DNA from: Charina bottae
Lineage: Eukaryota; Chordata; Lepidosauria; Squamata; Charinaidae
DNA length: 64,000 nucleotides
Assembly (NCBI GenBank): GCA_023362775.1
Contig: JALMGJ010000014.1
Location: forward strand, 682,001 to 746,000
Reading direction: 5' to 3'
Positions 10,126 through 22,735 of this stretch are shown one piece after another. Each line of letters opens with the position of its first letter. Position 1 is the stretch's first letter. The notes beneath the pieces were generated by a model that had not been told where the DNA came from, searched no databases, and worked only from the letters and a program-made list of their open reading frames with translations. A program made the translations under genes and the position numbers.

Positions 10126-10329
10126 TGTTGGTCTCATTTCAGTTGCAGGAAAGAAGATTGAAGCACAGAGGGAAAACTCCTTGGGTAGAATGGTTTTGAG
10201 CAGAGATTGGAAGGGAGAGAGGGAAATTTTGGCACCAGGGAGTTGTTACTCCGTCCGTTACTCCAGACCTCTAGCCATGACAGTAGGAGATGAGATGGGA
10301 CTCAGGCCCTCAGCCAGGCTGAGAGTTCC

Positions 10330-10540
10330 CGAGGTTCCTCTTCTCCCTGAACTGTAACCATTGTTAAATAACCTATAATTATCTTCCCAAATTCTGTTTT
10401 CCCCTCTCTTCTCCTTTTTCCCTTTGCATTGTGGCATTTATATTGTAAGCCTGCAGGCAAGTATGGACCCCCAGCCTTTTATTAAATGTAAGCAACTTTG
10501 GAAGCCCTTTGGGGTTGAAGAATGGGACAATAATGCTTCA
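10330..10540 (+). repeat. LINE 3' end upstream of the GATA array
   Basis: A T/C-rich stretch, then attgtaagcctgcaggcaag and gtaagcaactttggaagccc, then caataatgc, reading straight into GATA repeats. The 'gtaagc...gggxxxxataatg' ending is typical of squamate CR1/L2-like 3' tails, known as seeds for snake tetranucleotide arrays. Confidence 0.5.
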
Positions 10541-10551
10541 ATTTAGATGAT

Positions 10552-10645
<94 letters not shown>

Positions 10646-10654
10646 GATAGATAG

Positions 10655-10708
<54 letters not shown>

Positions 10709-10781
10709 TGATGATGGAGGATGGATGGATGGATGGATGGATGGATGGATGGGAGATAGATGATAGATAGATGATAGATAG

Positions 10782-10878
<97 letters not shown>

Positions 10879-10903
10879 TAGATGATAGATAGATGATAGA
10901 TAG

Positions 10904-10949
<46 letters not shown>

Positions 10950-11021
10950 TGATGATGGAGGATGGATGGAGGATGGATGGATGGATGGATGGGAGATAGA
11001 TGATAGATAGATGATAGATAG

Positions 11022-11071
<50 letters not shown>

Positions 11072-11152
11072 TGATGATGGAGGATGGATGGATGGATGGA
11101 TGGAGGATGGATGGATGGATGGATGGGAGATAGATGATAGATAGATAGATAG

Positions 11153-11206
<54 letters not shown>

Positions 11207-11213
11207 TGATGAT
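10541..11213. repeat. Bkm-like GATA/GATG higher-order microsatellite
   Basis: About 670 bp of (GATA)n blocks punctuated by GATG/GGATG segments. The marker ATGATGATGGAGG recurs near 10710, 10950, 11071 and 11206, spacing about 240, 121 and 135 bp, so a compound unit of roughly 120-135 bp has itself been duplicated. All three - frames are open and give artefactual SIYLSIYL peptides of 228-275 residues; none is a gene. Confidence 0.95.
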
Positions 11214-12500
11214 GGAGGAGCCACGGATCAGTGCATCCCAGTGGCTGTCTTGGAGATTGGAGACCAAGACTGTAGCCTTCCAACCATGCTGGGTGCTGCT
11301 CTGAGCCACAATAGAGGACTTGGCTTTATGAACTCTTATGGCTCCCAGGCGCCAGTTCCAGAAGCAGGAGGGATTTTCACTGCTGCCTAAAGAAACATGA
11401 GATCGTTATAACAGATGGATAACTCAGATACCCTCTGCGTTTGCACAAGGTGGAATGTAACACTCACCCCAAGTCTTGGGGTACTTCACCCATGTGCTTT
11501 TGGCACCCTGGAGCATGGACCGGGTCTCATGCCACCAGCAAAAGGCTACCCAGGTTTACACCTTCCCACTTGGGTCTCCCCCGCCCCCCGCCCCCCGCCC
11601 CCACTCCCAGCAATAGTGCCTGCTCTGCAACAGAGTAGTAGCCGTGCCGGGCAGACGGGAGCTCCTGTAAACTGGTTTGAGAAGGAATGAAAGAAAGCAC
11701 GCCATTTCTAATTCATCAAGACCCATTAGACCAGGTATTGAATTTCCTGCAATGCCTATTGAGGAAAAGAGCTTAATTATTTTCAGGATGGCCCAATCAT
11801 TTCACCCTGTATCTCCTAAAGGATCATAACCGCGCATGCCGCCTAATTCTATTGGAATGGATTTTATCTGTCACTTCTAATGCTCCCTTTGTCCTTGGTA
11901 CTGGAATTTATCTTCCTCCGTTCCTTCCTTTTTTACTCGCTGGTCTCCCTGCATAAAAAGAAAATGTCTTATGATAAAGTAATCTGGGCGGCGTCTGCTC
12001 TCCCACAAGGAAGTGCTGCCATGAGTTGTCACATTAAAAATGATGGATCAAGTTGGCAAGAGCCAAGAAAATTAATGTTCCTGAGGCCTTCGGTAGAAAT
12101 AAATTCCTCCCAAAATTTCTTCTGTAGCTGGAAGTGTTTTACCAGTCAGTCCATTTATTGTCATCTTGTTTTGACGCCACGAAAACACCCATTTTTTAGC
12201 TCCAGCAGCCAAAAAGACCTCAGCAGTAGGTTCCTGATTTCCAGCTTGAAATCCTGGTTGTAGCCAGGATTCTCTGGGGAAAAACACGGGCTTTATTCCA
12301 TGGCATGTCCTTATCTTGTGAGGATAACATAGGATAAACTCATATTGGCCACCCTGAGTTCCTTGGACAAAGTAGGTAGCTATTTATACATCACCCCAAA
12401 AGAGGACAAAAGAAAGATACAGGGTGTAAAAAAATCTGGGGGATACTAATTTGTGATATTGTGCAATTGAGTCACGAGTGCTGCGACAGACAAATATCTT
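11214..12500. other. Intergenic, low repeat content
   Basis: No repeat or gene recognised. Bases about 11690-11890 are AT-rich and non-repetitive, with attcatcaagacccattag and ttaattattttcaggatggc; this could be a conserved non-coding element, but a comparison would be needed to say so. Confidence 0.35.
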
Positions 12501-12505
12501 TACCG

Positions 12506-12596
12506 AGACCAGTTTTTCCCAACCGTGGCAACTTTTAAGATGTGTGGACTTCAACCCCCAGAATTTCCCAGCCAGCATAAGGTTGAGAAATCCTGG
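12506..12596. mobile_element. Diverged copy of the CAGTGTTTCTCAACC MITE
   Basis: The family core gatgtgtggacttcaacccc with agaatttcccagccagcata, followed by ggttgagaaatcctgg. The palindrome is shortened. Target duplication not clear. Confidence 0.7.
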
Positions 12597-12979
12597 TCTA
12601 ACCTGTTGTCCAGGCATTTTTACATTTCATGGGAGGGTTTTCCTCTTCTTCCCATCCCTCGTAAATTCCCTACACATTTACTTTCTGAAAATGAAAAGTT
12701 TAAGGAGCTGATAATTGGCAGAATTTCAAAAGTGCCTTGGCTTCCCAACCTGGAAATTGTCCCAGCCCTACAGGCTCCAAGATGATTCCCCGCTAAACAG
12801 TAGAAGGTTAAAATTTGGCAAATGGGCAGCAGTTGCCATCTTTGTACATATCTTTATTTGGAAATGGAAATGAGGCTCACCTCTAAATAGATCCCACCAC
12901 TATCTGGGGGCAAGAGCCCTGATGCCACCAGATGGCTGCAAAGAGATCCTGAAAACTCTCAATTCTTTGCTCTCATCTA

Positions 12980-13388
12980 CAGGTAGTCCCCGCTTAACAA
13001 CCATTCGTTTAGTGACAGTTTGGACTTACAATGGTGCTGAAAAAAACGACTCATGACTGGTCCTCACACTTACGGCCGCTGCAGTGTCCCCACAGTCACA
13101 TGATCACGATTTGGGCGCTTGGCAACCAGTTTGCATTTATGACCATTGCAGTGTCCCGTGGTTATAGGATCACCATTTTCAACTTTCCCAGCTGGCTTCC
13201 GGCAAGCAAAATCAATGGGGAACTGCATGATTCGCTTAACGATCACGTGGTTCGTTTAACAGCCATGGTGATTCGCTTAACTACCTCCACAAAAAAGGTC
13301 CTAAAATCGAGTCAGATTTGCTTAATGACGCTTTGCTTAGCAACCGAAATTCCGGTCCCAATTGTGGTTATTAGGCGAGGACTAACTG
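12980..13388. mobile_element. Tigger/pogo-like DNA transposon fossil
   Basis: The ends CAGGTAGTCCCCGC and GCGAGGACTAACTG are imperfect inverted repeats bounded by TA on both sides (12978-12979, 13389-13390), as for Tc1/mariner-pogo insertions. The interior repeats 'gcttaacgatcacgtgg'-type phrases. A second copy is at 60568-60979 in PTS intron 2. No transposase frame. Confidence 0.75.
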
Positions 13389-13390
13389 TA

Positions 13391-16300
13391 TTGGTCATCT
13401 GAAGCATTGCAGCCCAGACATGGTAGCTACAAGTCCACAATACTTATTCCTCTCTGCTCTAGACTTTTCATATGGTGCTGGTGTGATGTGACTTCGCTGT
13501 CTGTCTGAATTCTGTAAGATCCTCTGAAATAGTCCCTAAAGGAATGAAGATTCTCTGTCTAAGGAATTTTCTGCTATGAAAATATTGTGGACAACGAAGT
13601 TGGTGGCGACTGCTAGCTCTCTCTTAACTTGCTTATTGCCTGTCCCACCACGCCCAAAATAACATCTCTAATTCCCTGATTAATAAGCAATAAATCTCCT
13701 AAGAAGATTCCAGGATGAGCTTTCCCAGGTCAGCAGCAGTTACAGAGAGAAACGAGGGTGAACCACTAGAAGAAAAAAATGCATCGGCATCGTCAAAGGA
13801 ACCAGGTTCTTACAGATTGGTGGTTCTGCACATTTCCACACGGCCACTGCCTTCGCTGCTCTCAAAAGCAATCTGAAGGCAGCCCACAGGGGTCTTCTCT
13901 TCCACCAACCCACCAGTCCTAGGACTCAGGAGTGGAAACCAACGCCTCATCTTGAGCTGCAGAAGTTCCGCAGGAACAAATATTCCCTCCCTCCATGCCA
14001 AAGTGCAGAAAGTCAGTTGCTTGTACCATCCCCATGTACCATCCATTTGTCATGCACTGTACATTTGTCCAGCTCTATTATATAAAGTTCCATCATTTCT
14101 ATCAGGGATACAAACCTGAAATGACAAGCCATGTTTCTCCTTCAAAGACCTAAAGCTCAGGAGCCCAGAGGCATGGTGATGGAAGAGTTCCTGCAACTCA
14201 TGGAGAAACCATTTCCCACAAGCTGCAGGAAGCCACAGGGTTTTTTTAAGTGTGATTGTAGTTTCAAATACACCATAGCTGGGCAAGAAATAAATTGGCT
14301 TGGCTGAAGGTACGGGATCACCGAGGTCCAGAGCCGCTTCAAAGCTGTGTAAAACCCTCATGTGTGTGGAAGTGCCCTTAGCTGGGATGGGTGTGTCTCT
14401 AAGAGAGACTGGTGTCCTGGGAGGCTTCCAAAGATGAATTAGTTTGAGAAGTGAAAAGCCAGTTTGAACAGAGAGAGCAGCATAATTTGGATGGCTGCCA
14501 AAATGTTCCTAGTTGGGCCACAAATATTTTCAATTGCCCTTGCAATCAGGTTCCAGTCTGGATCAGTTCCATATGTATTTCCTCCTAAATCTATTTTATG
14601 CCATTTCTGCATTAATCTGTACATGTTCTTCAATCTGAAACAGTAATTCATCTTTAAATAACCTATTTAATTGTGTGGCTTTGAATAGGTTTTCTAGAAG
14701 ATGCACGCACCATCGTTTTTCTTGCCAAGGGTGCATTCTTAAATGTTTCTCCAAAAAGAAGCATTTTACTCTGCATTCATTCTGATACGTAGAACTGGCC
14801 ACAAAATTTAAAGAAATGGGAAGTCCAAGTCCAACCTACACAGTTACACCAGCGATGCAAATGAAGCTAGTTCCCATAGAATAAGAGACTGGGCCCAATG
14901 TTTGAGTAAGACTGAACACAAATCACAGCTTTTGGATCAGAACATGGAGACCCCTCAAGTAACCCAGAATCTTCCTGGAAACATTGGTTGGCCAGATTTC
15001 AGGCAGAAGATCTGAAGAAAACGGAGAAGAAAACATGATTCCAGGAGTAGCAAAGAACCCATGGGGAAATCACATTTGTGGTCAGAAAGGGGAATCAGGC
15101 AAAAAATCTTACATGATCCCAGCACTAGAAACTATCTGCTGCTTCATGTAATTACTGGGTGAGCAGAAAATCACTGCAGAGTCCCCAGCTTTGGGAAGGA
15201 TTTTGGTAGGCTGTCTTTCAAAAACACAAGACAGGCTGCCTGCCAGAAGGAGTCCGATCGATCAATCATTCACGCATTGTGAATTCTGCACCCTCTCAAA
15301 GCTTGGTGAGACGGAGGGAGGGAGGGAGGGAATTAGGGCTGGAAGAGTGCTATATTGAATGGCCTCCCCCAGGGCTTGATCTTCCCTTTAGCAAGCCCCT
15401 CCTGATTCATATGTTATCAAAGAAAATTGTTCAGCCTTTAGCATTCAGTTGTATTTAAGGAAGATATAATTTGGAGTGGACAGATTTAGAGAGGAACAGC
15501 CAAGAGATAGAAGCGGAAAGGGCTTAAAACAGAATATATGACCCAGAGAGTCAACTGAAAAATTAAAAATCCAGAAGAGGAACCTACAGAAATAAAATAA
15601 AGAACCAATATTTGCTCTTTAATTGGCACTTTGTCCACAGGATTCTTGACTAAATACAGTAGTTTTTGCTTGCAACAACAACATATTCAGGTTCCTAGAA
15701 GCAATCCTAGAAGCTCAGGGGGAAAAAACCAAGTTGGACATTAGAATAGTTATCGCCATTTAGCAGAAATCTGCCCTCCTTGAAGAAGTGAAATTAATTA
15801 CTGACCGAAGCATCTGCTTTCCTCCTTTGTGAAAAGGCAGTGACTGCACCTCAGTGGTAGTACTCCTACTTTACAACCCATAAGTTGGCGGTCAATCTTT
15901 TTGTAGGGTTGGGGAATACGGGATAAAATCTGAAGACCCTGGACTGCCCATGAAGACAAGGGTGATCTTACCTTAATGGGCCAAGGCCTCTTCTAGGCAG
16001 CTTCTGATGTTTCCCCGTCTACCTCCGAAAGACATTTGCTTCTGCTGTATTTTTGGTTTGACTTCCTGACAGTTGTTGCTGACAGTCGCCGATGGAGCCT
16101 TGACTGCACCATCACGGCCACCATCTTAATTTTTTTGACCCCTCCCTGCGGACACCCCTGCTTAGCTAGAATGTCTTCTCCTACATCATCTGTTTTCATC
16201 TTAGGCCAATGGGGGTATATATAATATCTCGCAATATAATGATAGATAACAATAATATAAATATAACAATATAAGCAGAACTTGAATGAAATTGGTAGAA

Positions 16301-18047
16301 CTTTCCTACAGGTTGGGCTGTTTTATGTTTAGCAAGCAGCTGGGGTCTCTCAGGACTACCTCAAAACCTTCTTCTCCATTTGCAGGACTTCCTCCGTTGC
16401 CATTTCAGGCCATCCCGTGATGACAGGGTTACCTAAATCTTTTCATGGACTGTCTCTGGTAAATGGGCCTCTTATGAGAAAAAAAGGGTGCATGTGAGAT
16501 TTGTTGTCTCCACATGTTAGTTAATATTAGGCTTAGGGAGAATTGAACACAGTTAGGCTTAGGGTTGCCCTGGGAGAAATTATGGGTCACTTTGTGATCA
16601 GCCCAACTGCAAAGGGGTGGATAAGGCTCCCCAGGCATCATTCCTAGGTGTAAGCATCCTTATTCTGCCTTGGAAAAGGGGGGATCAAATGCCCTTTCTT
16701 TGTTGTTTGCTTGGCTAAGAAGAGGCCCAATCTCCAGGGAAGCCTGGGCCATCGATGGAAACACGTTGATGCCATTGTGATTGCCAACCCTCCTAGGGAC
16801 AAATTGAGACATTCTCTGTTTGTCTCCCAGCAAGGCTCATCTTGGAAGATGTTGCCTTGGAAACCAACTTATCAGAGAGCTGTGATGCTCTTACAAAGGA
16901 GAGGAAAATCGTTTTTGACAAGGGAGGTGCGGCATACAAGGAAGGGCCAGGTACCCACCAAAAGAGTAAGGGCAATTGTGATTTTTCCTGGAAAAAACAA
17001 AGTCAAGAGTGTAGGTCTTCAGCCCTCCCCAATCTGGGCCTTCCAAGGCATTGGATTTCAAGTCCCAGGATCCTCAGCCACCCATATACATACTGCAGCT
17101 GGTATCCACGCTGAAGCTAGAGTAGAGCCCTTTCTCCTCCAGGTCAAAGAGTACATGACTGCTGGGCAAGAATGAGATCTTCCCCTGTTCCCTGGTGCAA
17201 TTTCAGAGAACTGTAGAATTTCCTTCTTTATATTTGTTGGATCATTTATTGCATCCCTTCTGGATCTGATGACTTTTCCACAGATGTGTGCAAAAACTTT
17301 ATATTAGTCTGTATTAGTTTCTATTTTCCTTTTTTTTAAAAAAAAAACATTTAATAAAATTATATTTAAAAAGGGATGTGTGCAAAACCCACTTGCTGGG
17401 AATCATGGAAGATGTCTCCTGTCATCTCAGTAATTTTGGAAAGCTAATTGGGGTTGCCAATAGGGAGATTCAGACAATTGAACAGCCCAGGCAGTTGGTG
17501 GGGTCTGAGCAGAAGTGAGAAGACATCCCAGTAGTGCGAGATCTATGTAGGGCAGGACCACAGCTTAGTGAACATGATTCGGCTTTGCAGTCCCAAGTTG
17601 AATCCTTATGAACTCCTGACTAGCTGCTGGGTAGACAATATTGAAACCCATAGACCATTGGCCCGAGTCAGAAGCAGCTTAGGATGCTCCTGGATCTTCC
17701 ATGTGGTGAACCACTGAGCTGCTGGTAGCAGGTCCTCAGCGGAGAGCGTTCTGGTCCTGGACTGACCCGCTTCAGCCTGCCTGGTCCTCAAAGGAGAAGC
17801 CAGCTCTCTGGCTCAAAACAGCTTCAACACCCCCCTCCCCATTATGTGACGAAGCAATGGCAAAGACTCCGAACATGGGCACAATACGTTTCCTCCTCAC
17901 TGAACTGCAACGTATAATACATGTACTCCTGACTCTGTGCATCAACAACAGCTTCTGAAATCAAGGGTGGTGGCTCCATAGATGGCTTTTGGTGTTCAGA
18001 GTAAAAGCTGAGTGTGGGGGTTAAACAGCAAATAGGGGGGCAAAAAG
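13391..18047. other. Intergenic; one repeat fragment
   Basis: No supported gene. At about 16075-16165 (caccatcttaatttttttga, then ccctgcggacacccctgctt) lies a half copy of the foldback family. A GGGA tract occurs at about 15310-15330. The 154-codon frame at 16711-17175 has no recognisable domain and overlaps another open frame; rejected as a gene. Confidence 0.4.
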
Positions 18048-18062
18048 CAAGGAAGGAGATCT

Positions 18063-18133
18063 GTAGCTTGAATCATGTCAACTGGATTCAAGCTACAGAC
18101 AATTCCACCTGGATGACTGAGAACCTTCATAGA
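18063..18133 (+). mobile_element. 71-bp collapsed Penelope-like element
   Basis: Flanked by a perfect 15-bp target duplication CAAGGAAGGAGATCT (18048-18062, 18134-18148). The insert joins the first bases of the element at 4705-6023 (gtagcttgaatcatgtcaac) directly to its last bases (ttcaagctacagacaattcc to the tail ccttcataga), deleting everything between. The junction leaves a short stem-loop from the pLTR ends. It has no coding capacity. Confidence 0.9.
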
Positions 18134-18148
18134 CAAGGAAGGAGATCT

Positions 18149-18745
18149 ACTTTGTCTCTTCCCTCCAACCAAGAGCACATCCTGCAGCCAACGGTATGCG
18201 CAAGGCACTTGGACAGGAGCCTGATGCCTTTCATGCATAATTTACGGTTCCTCTGCAGCATTTCCACTGGCACGGCTGGCTTTGAAAAGTTAATAAGAGA
18301 AATGGCTCTTCTGTTCACTGCCAACTGTTGGGCTGGGGGCCTTAAAAAGGGTTCAGGGTAGGATCCTCTGGGCAAACGCTCTCCTTTCCCCCCTCCCGCA
18401 CTTCTTTGCAGATCCTTCTGCAGGTAGGGAGTGCTTCCTACTGCATGCCTGCAAATTTGTATGCTGGGGCCTCCATCCATCCAACTCTGGTGTTGGAGGG
18501 AAACAAGGAGGGGAGCAATCCCAGATTTCCTTCTAAAACTAGGCAAGGAAGAAAACAGGCACCAAGGGGGAAGGGAAGTTCTTCTAGCCAGAAGCTCCAA
18601 TACAATGTTCCCAGGCCTCTTTGAGGTTTCCATGGAAGCTTCTGTACTAAACCTCTCTAGTTTGCAGGGCCGTATCTCCCCCCCCCCATTTCATGAATCC
18701 CTCCCCTCCCTGGAGGAGACTGCCCCCTAATATAAAGCCCTATTG
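18149..18745. other. Intergenic, no recognised feature
   Basis: Overlapping short open frames on both strands (for example 168 codons at 18127-18633, - strand) show no domain and the first crosses a transposon boundary. No gene called. Confidence 0.45.
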
Positions 18746-18753
18746 CTCTAGGA

Positions 18754-18805
18754 CAGTGTTGAAGATGTGTGGACTTCAACTCCCAGAGTTCCCCAGCCAA
18801 CCTTG
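18754..18805. mobile_element. Short CAGTGTT MITE copy with 8-bp target duplication
   Basis: Begins cagtgttgaagatgtgtgga and retains only the left half of the family. It is flanked by CTCTAGGA (18746-18753 and 18806-18813). The right inverted repeat is lost. Confidence 0.75.
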
Positions 18806-18959
18806 CTCTAGGAAGTCAGTCTCAGCAGCCTTAGAAAACAATAGCGCCTGTGGAGCTTGGGGCAAAGGTGGTGACAAATGCCAATGCTACCTTGATGCTT
18901 TTGATGTACATACAGTAGTACATAGATAGACCAATCGCAGGGCTGTTAAAAAAAATCCC

Positions 18960-19352
18960 AGAAGGCGATGGGAAACAATTCCCTGTTGCTACATCTAATT
19001 AAATTGATTGGAAGATTTAGGACAGGCAAAAGAATTTCTTCACAGCCATACATAATTAACCGGTGGAATTCCTTACCACAAAATGGGATGATGGCTGCTA
19101 ACTTGGAAGGCTTTTAAAGGGGATTAGATACATTCCTGGAGGACAGGTCTAGCAAGGGCTATCAGTCATGAAGACTCAATGTTATCTCCGGATTAGGAAC
19201 AGCCCACCTCCAAACACCATTTGTAGGGGAACAACGTCAGGATCCCTCCATCTCCTGTTTGTGAGCACTCCAGAGTAATCTGGTTGCTTCGTCCAGTTGG
19301 AATGTTGGACTAGGAAGGGTGTTAGCCTGACCCAGCAGGGCTATTCTTAAAT
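18960..19352 (+). repeat. CR1/L3-like LINE 3' end
   Basis: Sequential family phrases: gaatttcttcacagccatac, ggtggaattccttaccacaa, aaaggggattagatacattc and tagcctgacccagcagggct. These mark the 3' UTR of amniote L3/CR1 LINEs. The fragment is the forward counterpart of 2965-3140. Non-coding. Confidence 0.8.
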
Positions 19353-19364
19353 TTTTATCTTTCA

Positions 19365-19945
19365 GTACAACAATAAACTGACTGCAGCCAGGAAATCAGA
19401 AGATGTCTACTTCTTGGGAAGAGAGCAATGACAAATCTTGATAAAATAGTTAAGAGCAGAGACATCACACTGACAACAAAGGTCTGCATAGTCAAAGCAA
19501 TGGTATTCCCCGTAGTAACCTATGGCTGCAAGAGTTGGACCATAAGGAAGGCTGAGCGAAGGAAGATAGATGCTTTTGAACTGTGGTGTTGGAGGAAAAT
19601 CCTGAGAGTGCCTTGGACTGCAAGAAGATCAAACCAGTCCATACTCCAGGAAATAAAGCCAGACTGCTCACTTGAGGGAATGATATTAAAGGCAAAACTG
19701 AAGTACTTTGGCCACATAATGAGAAGACAGGAGAAGATGCTGATGCTAGGGACGGTGGAAGGCAAAAGGAAGAGGGGCCGACCAAGGGCAAGATGGATGG
19801 ATGATATTCTGGAGGTGACGGACTCGAACATGGGGGAGCTGGGGATGGTGATGGCCGACAGGAAGCTCTGGCGTGGGCTGGTCCATGAAGTCACGAAGAG
19901 TTGGAAGCGACTGAACGAATAAACAACAAACAACAATAAAATTAG
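19365..19945 (+). mobile_element. BovB (RTE) LINE, 5'-truncated
   Basis: Holds the last part of the BovB reverse transcriptase and the BovB 3' end (gcgactgaacgaataaac). BovB is abundant in squamates and supports the taxonomic call. The Sauria SINE at 62883-63104 ends with the same tail, as expected for a SINE using BovB machinery. Confidence 0.92.
19428..19922 (+). CDS. BovB reverse transcriptase C-terminus (ORF remnant)
   Basis: A 164-codon intact frame from a truncated LINE, not a host gene. Residues about 18-45 carry KVCIVKAMVFPVVTYGCKSW, followed by DAFELWCWRKILRVPWTARR and NQSILQEI, then KLKYFGHIMRR and GRPRARWMDDI, and end in WKRLNE. This order is the BovB RT C-terminus. The Asp-Asp catalytic motif lies upstream in the full element and is absent. 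Confidence 0.92.
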   Translation: MTNLDKIVKSRDITLTTKVCIVKAMVFPVVTYGCKSWTIRKAERRKIDAFELWCWRKILRVPWTARRSNQSILQEIKPDCSLEGMILKAKLKYFGHIMRRQEKMLMLGTVEGKRKRGRPRARWMDDILEVTDSNMGELGMVMADRKLWRGLVHEVTKSWKRLNE

Positions 19946-22297
19946 CCTAACCTAGAATAGCTCTTCCAAAAGTAAGATTTTTTTTTCTTGGGGGCCAGGT
20001 ATTGAGGATGTGACAATTTCCAAGTGGGCCAGATTTATTCTGTTCATTCTCACCTACACATTTCTTAATGACCTGAAGCGAGGATTGTTCAGAATAAAAG
20101 AGGTTGACTAGCTCCTTCCAAAGGAGTAGATAAATTAGTAGTTTGCTAAGTAAGGTTTCCGGTTTGTCTGCATTCATTTAGAATACCGCAAGTGTTTATT
20201 TCCGATTGATTGCATTTCCAAAAATGGAACACAGCCTTGCACTTAAAAAATTCAAGTAGGATATTGTGTGTGTGTGTGTGTGTTTGCACACACACGCACA
20301 TGTTGTAGAAAAAAGAAAAAGCATAATTTTATGGGAGTCCAATGTGATTTATTTGTTTGGTATTCTTTTCATTTGCTTGGTTTAATCAAGTGACAATCCT
20401 TCCTAATGTTTTAAGTTAATTGCACTAAGTTTTGGTGCCCTTCAACATCTGAAGAGCAGTTTCTGTTATTGCTGTTTCCATGGGGATTCCTTCTACCTAA
20501 AAGAATGTGTATATTTGATGTTCGTTTCAAAACATTAGTTTCTCACCTAGACTCCTGAAATTAATTTGAGGGGTTGTGAAGAGAAATGGATATAACATTT
20601 TCAGTGTGGCGAAAGTGCCTTTATTAGATGCTCTGAAGCACTTTAATTCACCAGAATGAAACTTACCAAGGAGGCTTGTTAAATAAATAATAAAATGCTT
20701 AGAGAGAACAGTGTTGGTATTGGGCAATTCCTGCCAGAACGTAATTCTCTTTTGCAGGGATCACATATTTTTCAAGAGACAGACAGTGTGGTATTGTCCA
20801 GCTATGGTATAAAAGAACATGATGCAATTGCCCTGTTAAACCTCAACAGATGTTGGGTTGATGTTCTCCTCCATACTTTATAGAAGTTCTGAAGATATCA
20901 GTAGAAAAACAGGGCCCGTGGGATATAAGAATGGCCATCAATTGCCCTAGATACATTCCTATTAGGGGCTTATTGTAGTAAGGCACTATAGACACATCTA
21001 CCCATAGTTTTGAAGACAAAGCAGTGGTTTTCCCAAGGTCGTCGTACCACTGGGTATAAATCCAGGATCTACAACTGCAAGGGCTTCACATTCAGCACCA
21101 TGTGTGCCTTTAAAAAGAAGAATGAAGAACGTTGTGGGGAGGAGAAAGTGTTGGGGAGAGAGAGAAAGCCAGGGGGATAAGGGAAGGGAGGGCATCTCAC
21201 CCAGGACCTCCAACCCTGGAAGCGCACAATTCAAAAAAGAATTGGTCAAAGCCTTGAAGCAGAGATTCGATTCAAAGCCAAACAAATTGATTGAACTGGA
21301 AAGAGGCCTCCAAATTCAGCTTCCCAACTCCGGACATGTTTCTTATTTTATTGCAACAGAACTTCCCAGCGATGATGGGAAGAGAGATGCCGCGGGAGGA
21401 CCAACAAGCAGCCACGTTAGAGCTTGTTTCTCGTTAAAGGGACATCATTAGGCTGCCATTGCTGCAGTGTTTAACACAATCCCCCCCTTCAAAAGAAGAA
21501 AGAAACAAACAAACACCTTCACTCGTTGTTCAGCAATCGGAGGAAGGGAACATGAAGTCATTACAGGACTGTGAATATCCAGTTACAAGACTCTTTTGCC
21601 CAGAATCAAAGAACAAGCAAATTCCAGCGTGAGAAGGGGTTACGTCATCATCTAACTCTCATGCAATTGAGCTGGCAGAAAAAAGCCAGGAGAGAGAAAG
21701 AGCACAGATGCACTCAAGGCTTCAGCTGTTATTTGAGGGGGAGATGATTATTCCGAACTCCTCATCGGCCCCGACCCCCTTCCTTTTCCAAGAGCCTTTG
21801 GGCAACCTTAGCTGCTATTAGCAGCCACAGCCCAATGGTCTCTTCGTAGACAGAAGCAGCCCAGTCCTGTAGAACTTGGGAAGTGGGGGGCTCTGATGCC
21901 TCTGTGGGCTCCCCCCAGCTCCGTTTCCCAGGGAGGAGTGAACTGGATTGCACAGCGCGAAAGCCAGTAGACATTCTCTGCTGCAGCCGCCTGCAATTGT
22001 AACTTGGCAATGGAGAGGTTCGGGCCCCACCTCCTGCTCACGGGCTGAGGCTGGACGGGGAGAGGATCACAAGTTCAGCAAAGGCTGGAATTCTCCTTTC
22101 TGGAGGGTCCTCAACTTCCAGAGGGAACCAAGACAACACTTGCCTTCCCGTAGAGAGCAGGGAGCTGATGCTTGTGGTATCTGTCGGATGACGTCTGTCC
22201 GAAGAGGGTTTCCAAGCAAAGCTCCCCGCCCCCCCTCCCAGCAGCCATCTTTCCCCAGCCAGGGTCTGCTTGCCCAAAGAGAAGACACATCAAGCTG
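19946..22297. other. Intergenic; (GT)n tract
   Basis: No supported gene. A short (GT)n at about 20264-20285 is followed by (CA)n. Bases 20300-21000 are AT-rich and non-repetitive. Open frames between 21760 and 22290 are GC-rich overlaps on both strands with no domain. Confidence 0.4.
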
Positions 22298-22300
22298 GAC

Positions 22301-22365
22301 CAGTGTTTCTCAACCTTGGCAACGTTAAGATGTGTGGACTTCAACTCCCAGAATTCCCAAGTGGA
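22301..22365. mobile_element. Half copy of the CAGTGTTTCTCAACC MITE
   Basis: cagtgtttctcaaccttggc with gatgtgtggacttcaactcc and agaattcccaa; the left arm only of the palindrome. Confidence 0.8.
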
Positions 22366-22735
22366 GCTCTCCCACCCACCACTCGCCCCCTCCCCAAAGA
22401 TCCAAGGATGCTGCAAAGAGAGAGGAAAGAGAAGCAACTGCAATGCAAAAATGGGCCTCAGCATGCCAGTGACATGGGGGGGGAGGGAAGGGGGCATCCT
22501 AGTGAGTTGGGAATAGAAACTGAAGCCACGACTCGTCCTTCAGCAGTTCCAGCAATATCCGCAGGGTGAGGTCCTGAAATGGCAAGAGCAGGCAAGATGA
22601 GAGGCTGATATTTCGGAGGAACAACACGGTTGATGCTCACCGCGTATTTATCTGGTTTGCTCAGGAACAAACAACGAATGCAGAGCTGAAGGTTCAGGAT
22701 ACAGAAAGCCGCAACTAGAGCAGAGGGTTGGGGGG

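Noticed and set aside
10482..11309. Three overlapping - strand frames of 228-275 codons
   Set aside because: Translations of the GATA/GATG microsatellite (SIYLSIYL, SIHPSIHP). Open only because the repeats lack stops in these phases.
16711..17175. 154-codon + strand frame
   Set aside because: No recognisable domain, overlapped by another open frame, no splice-flanked structure.
19520..19936. 138-codon - strand frame
   Set aside because: Antisense shadow of the BovB reverse transcriptase remnant.
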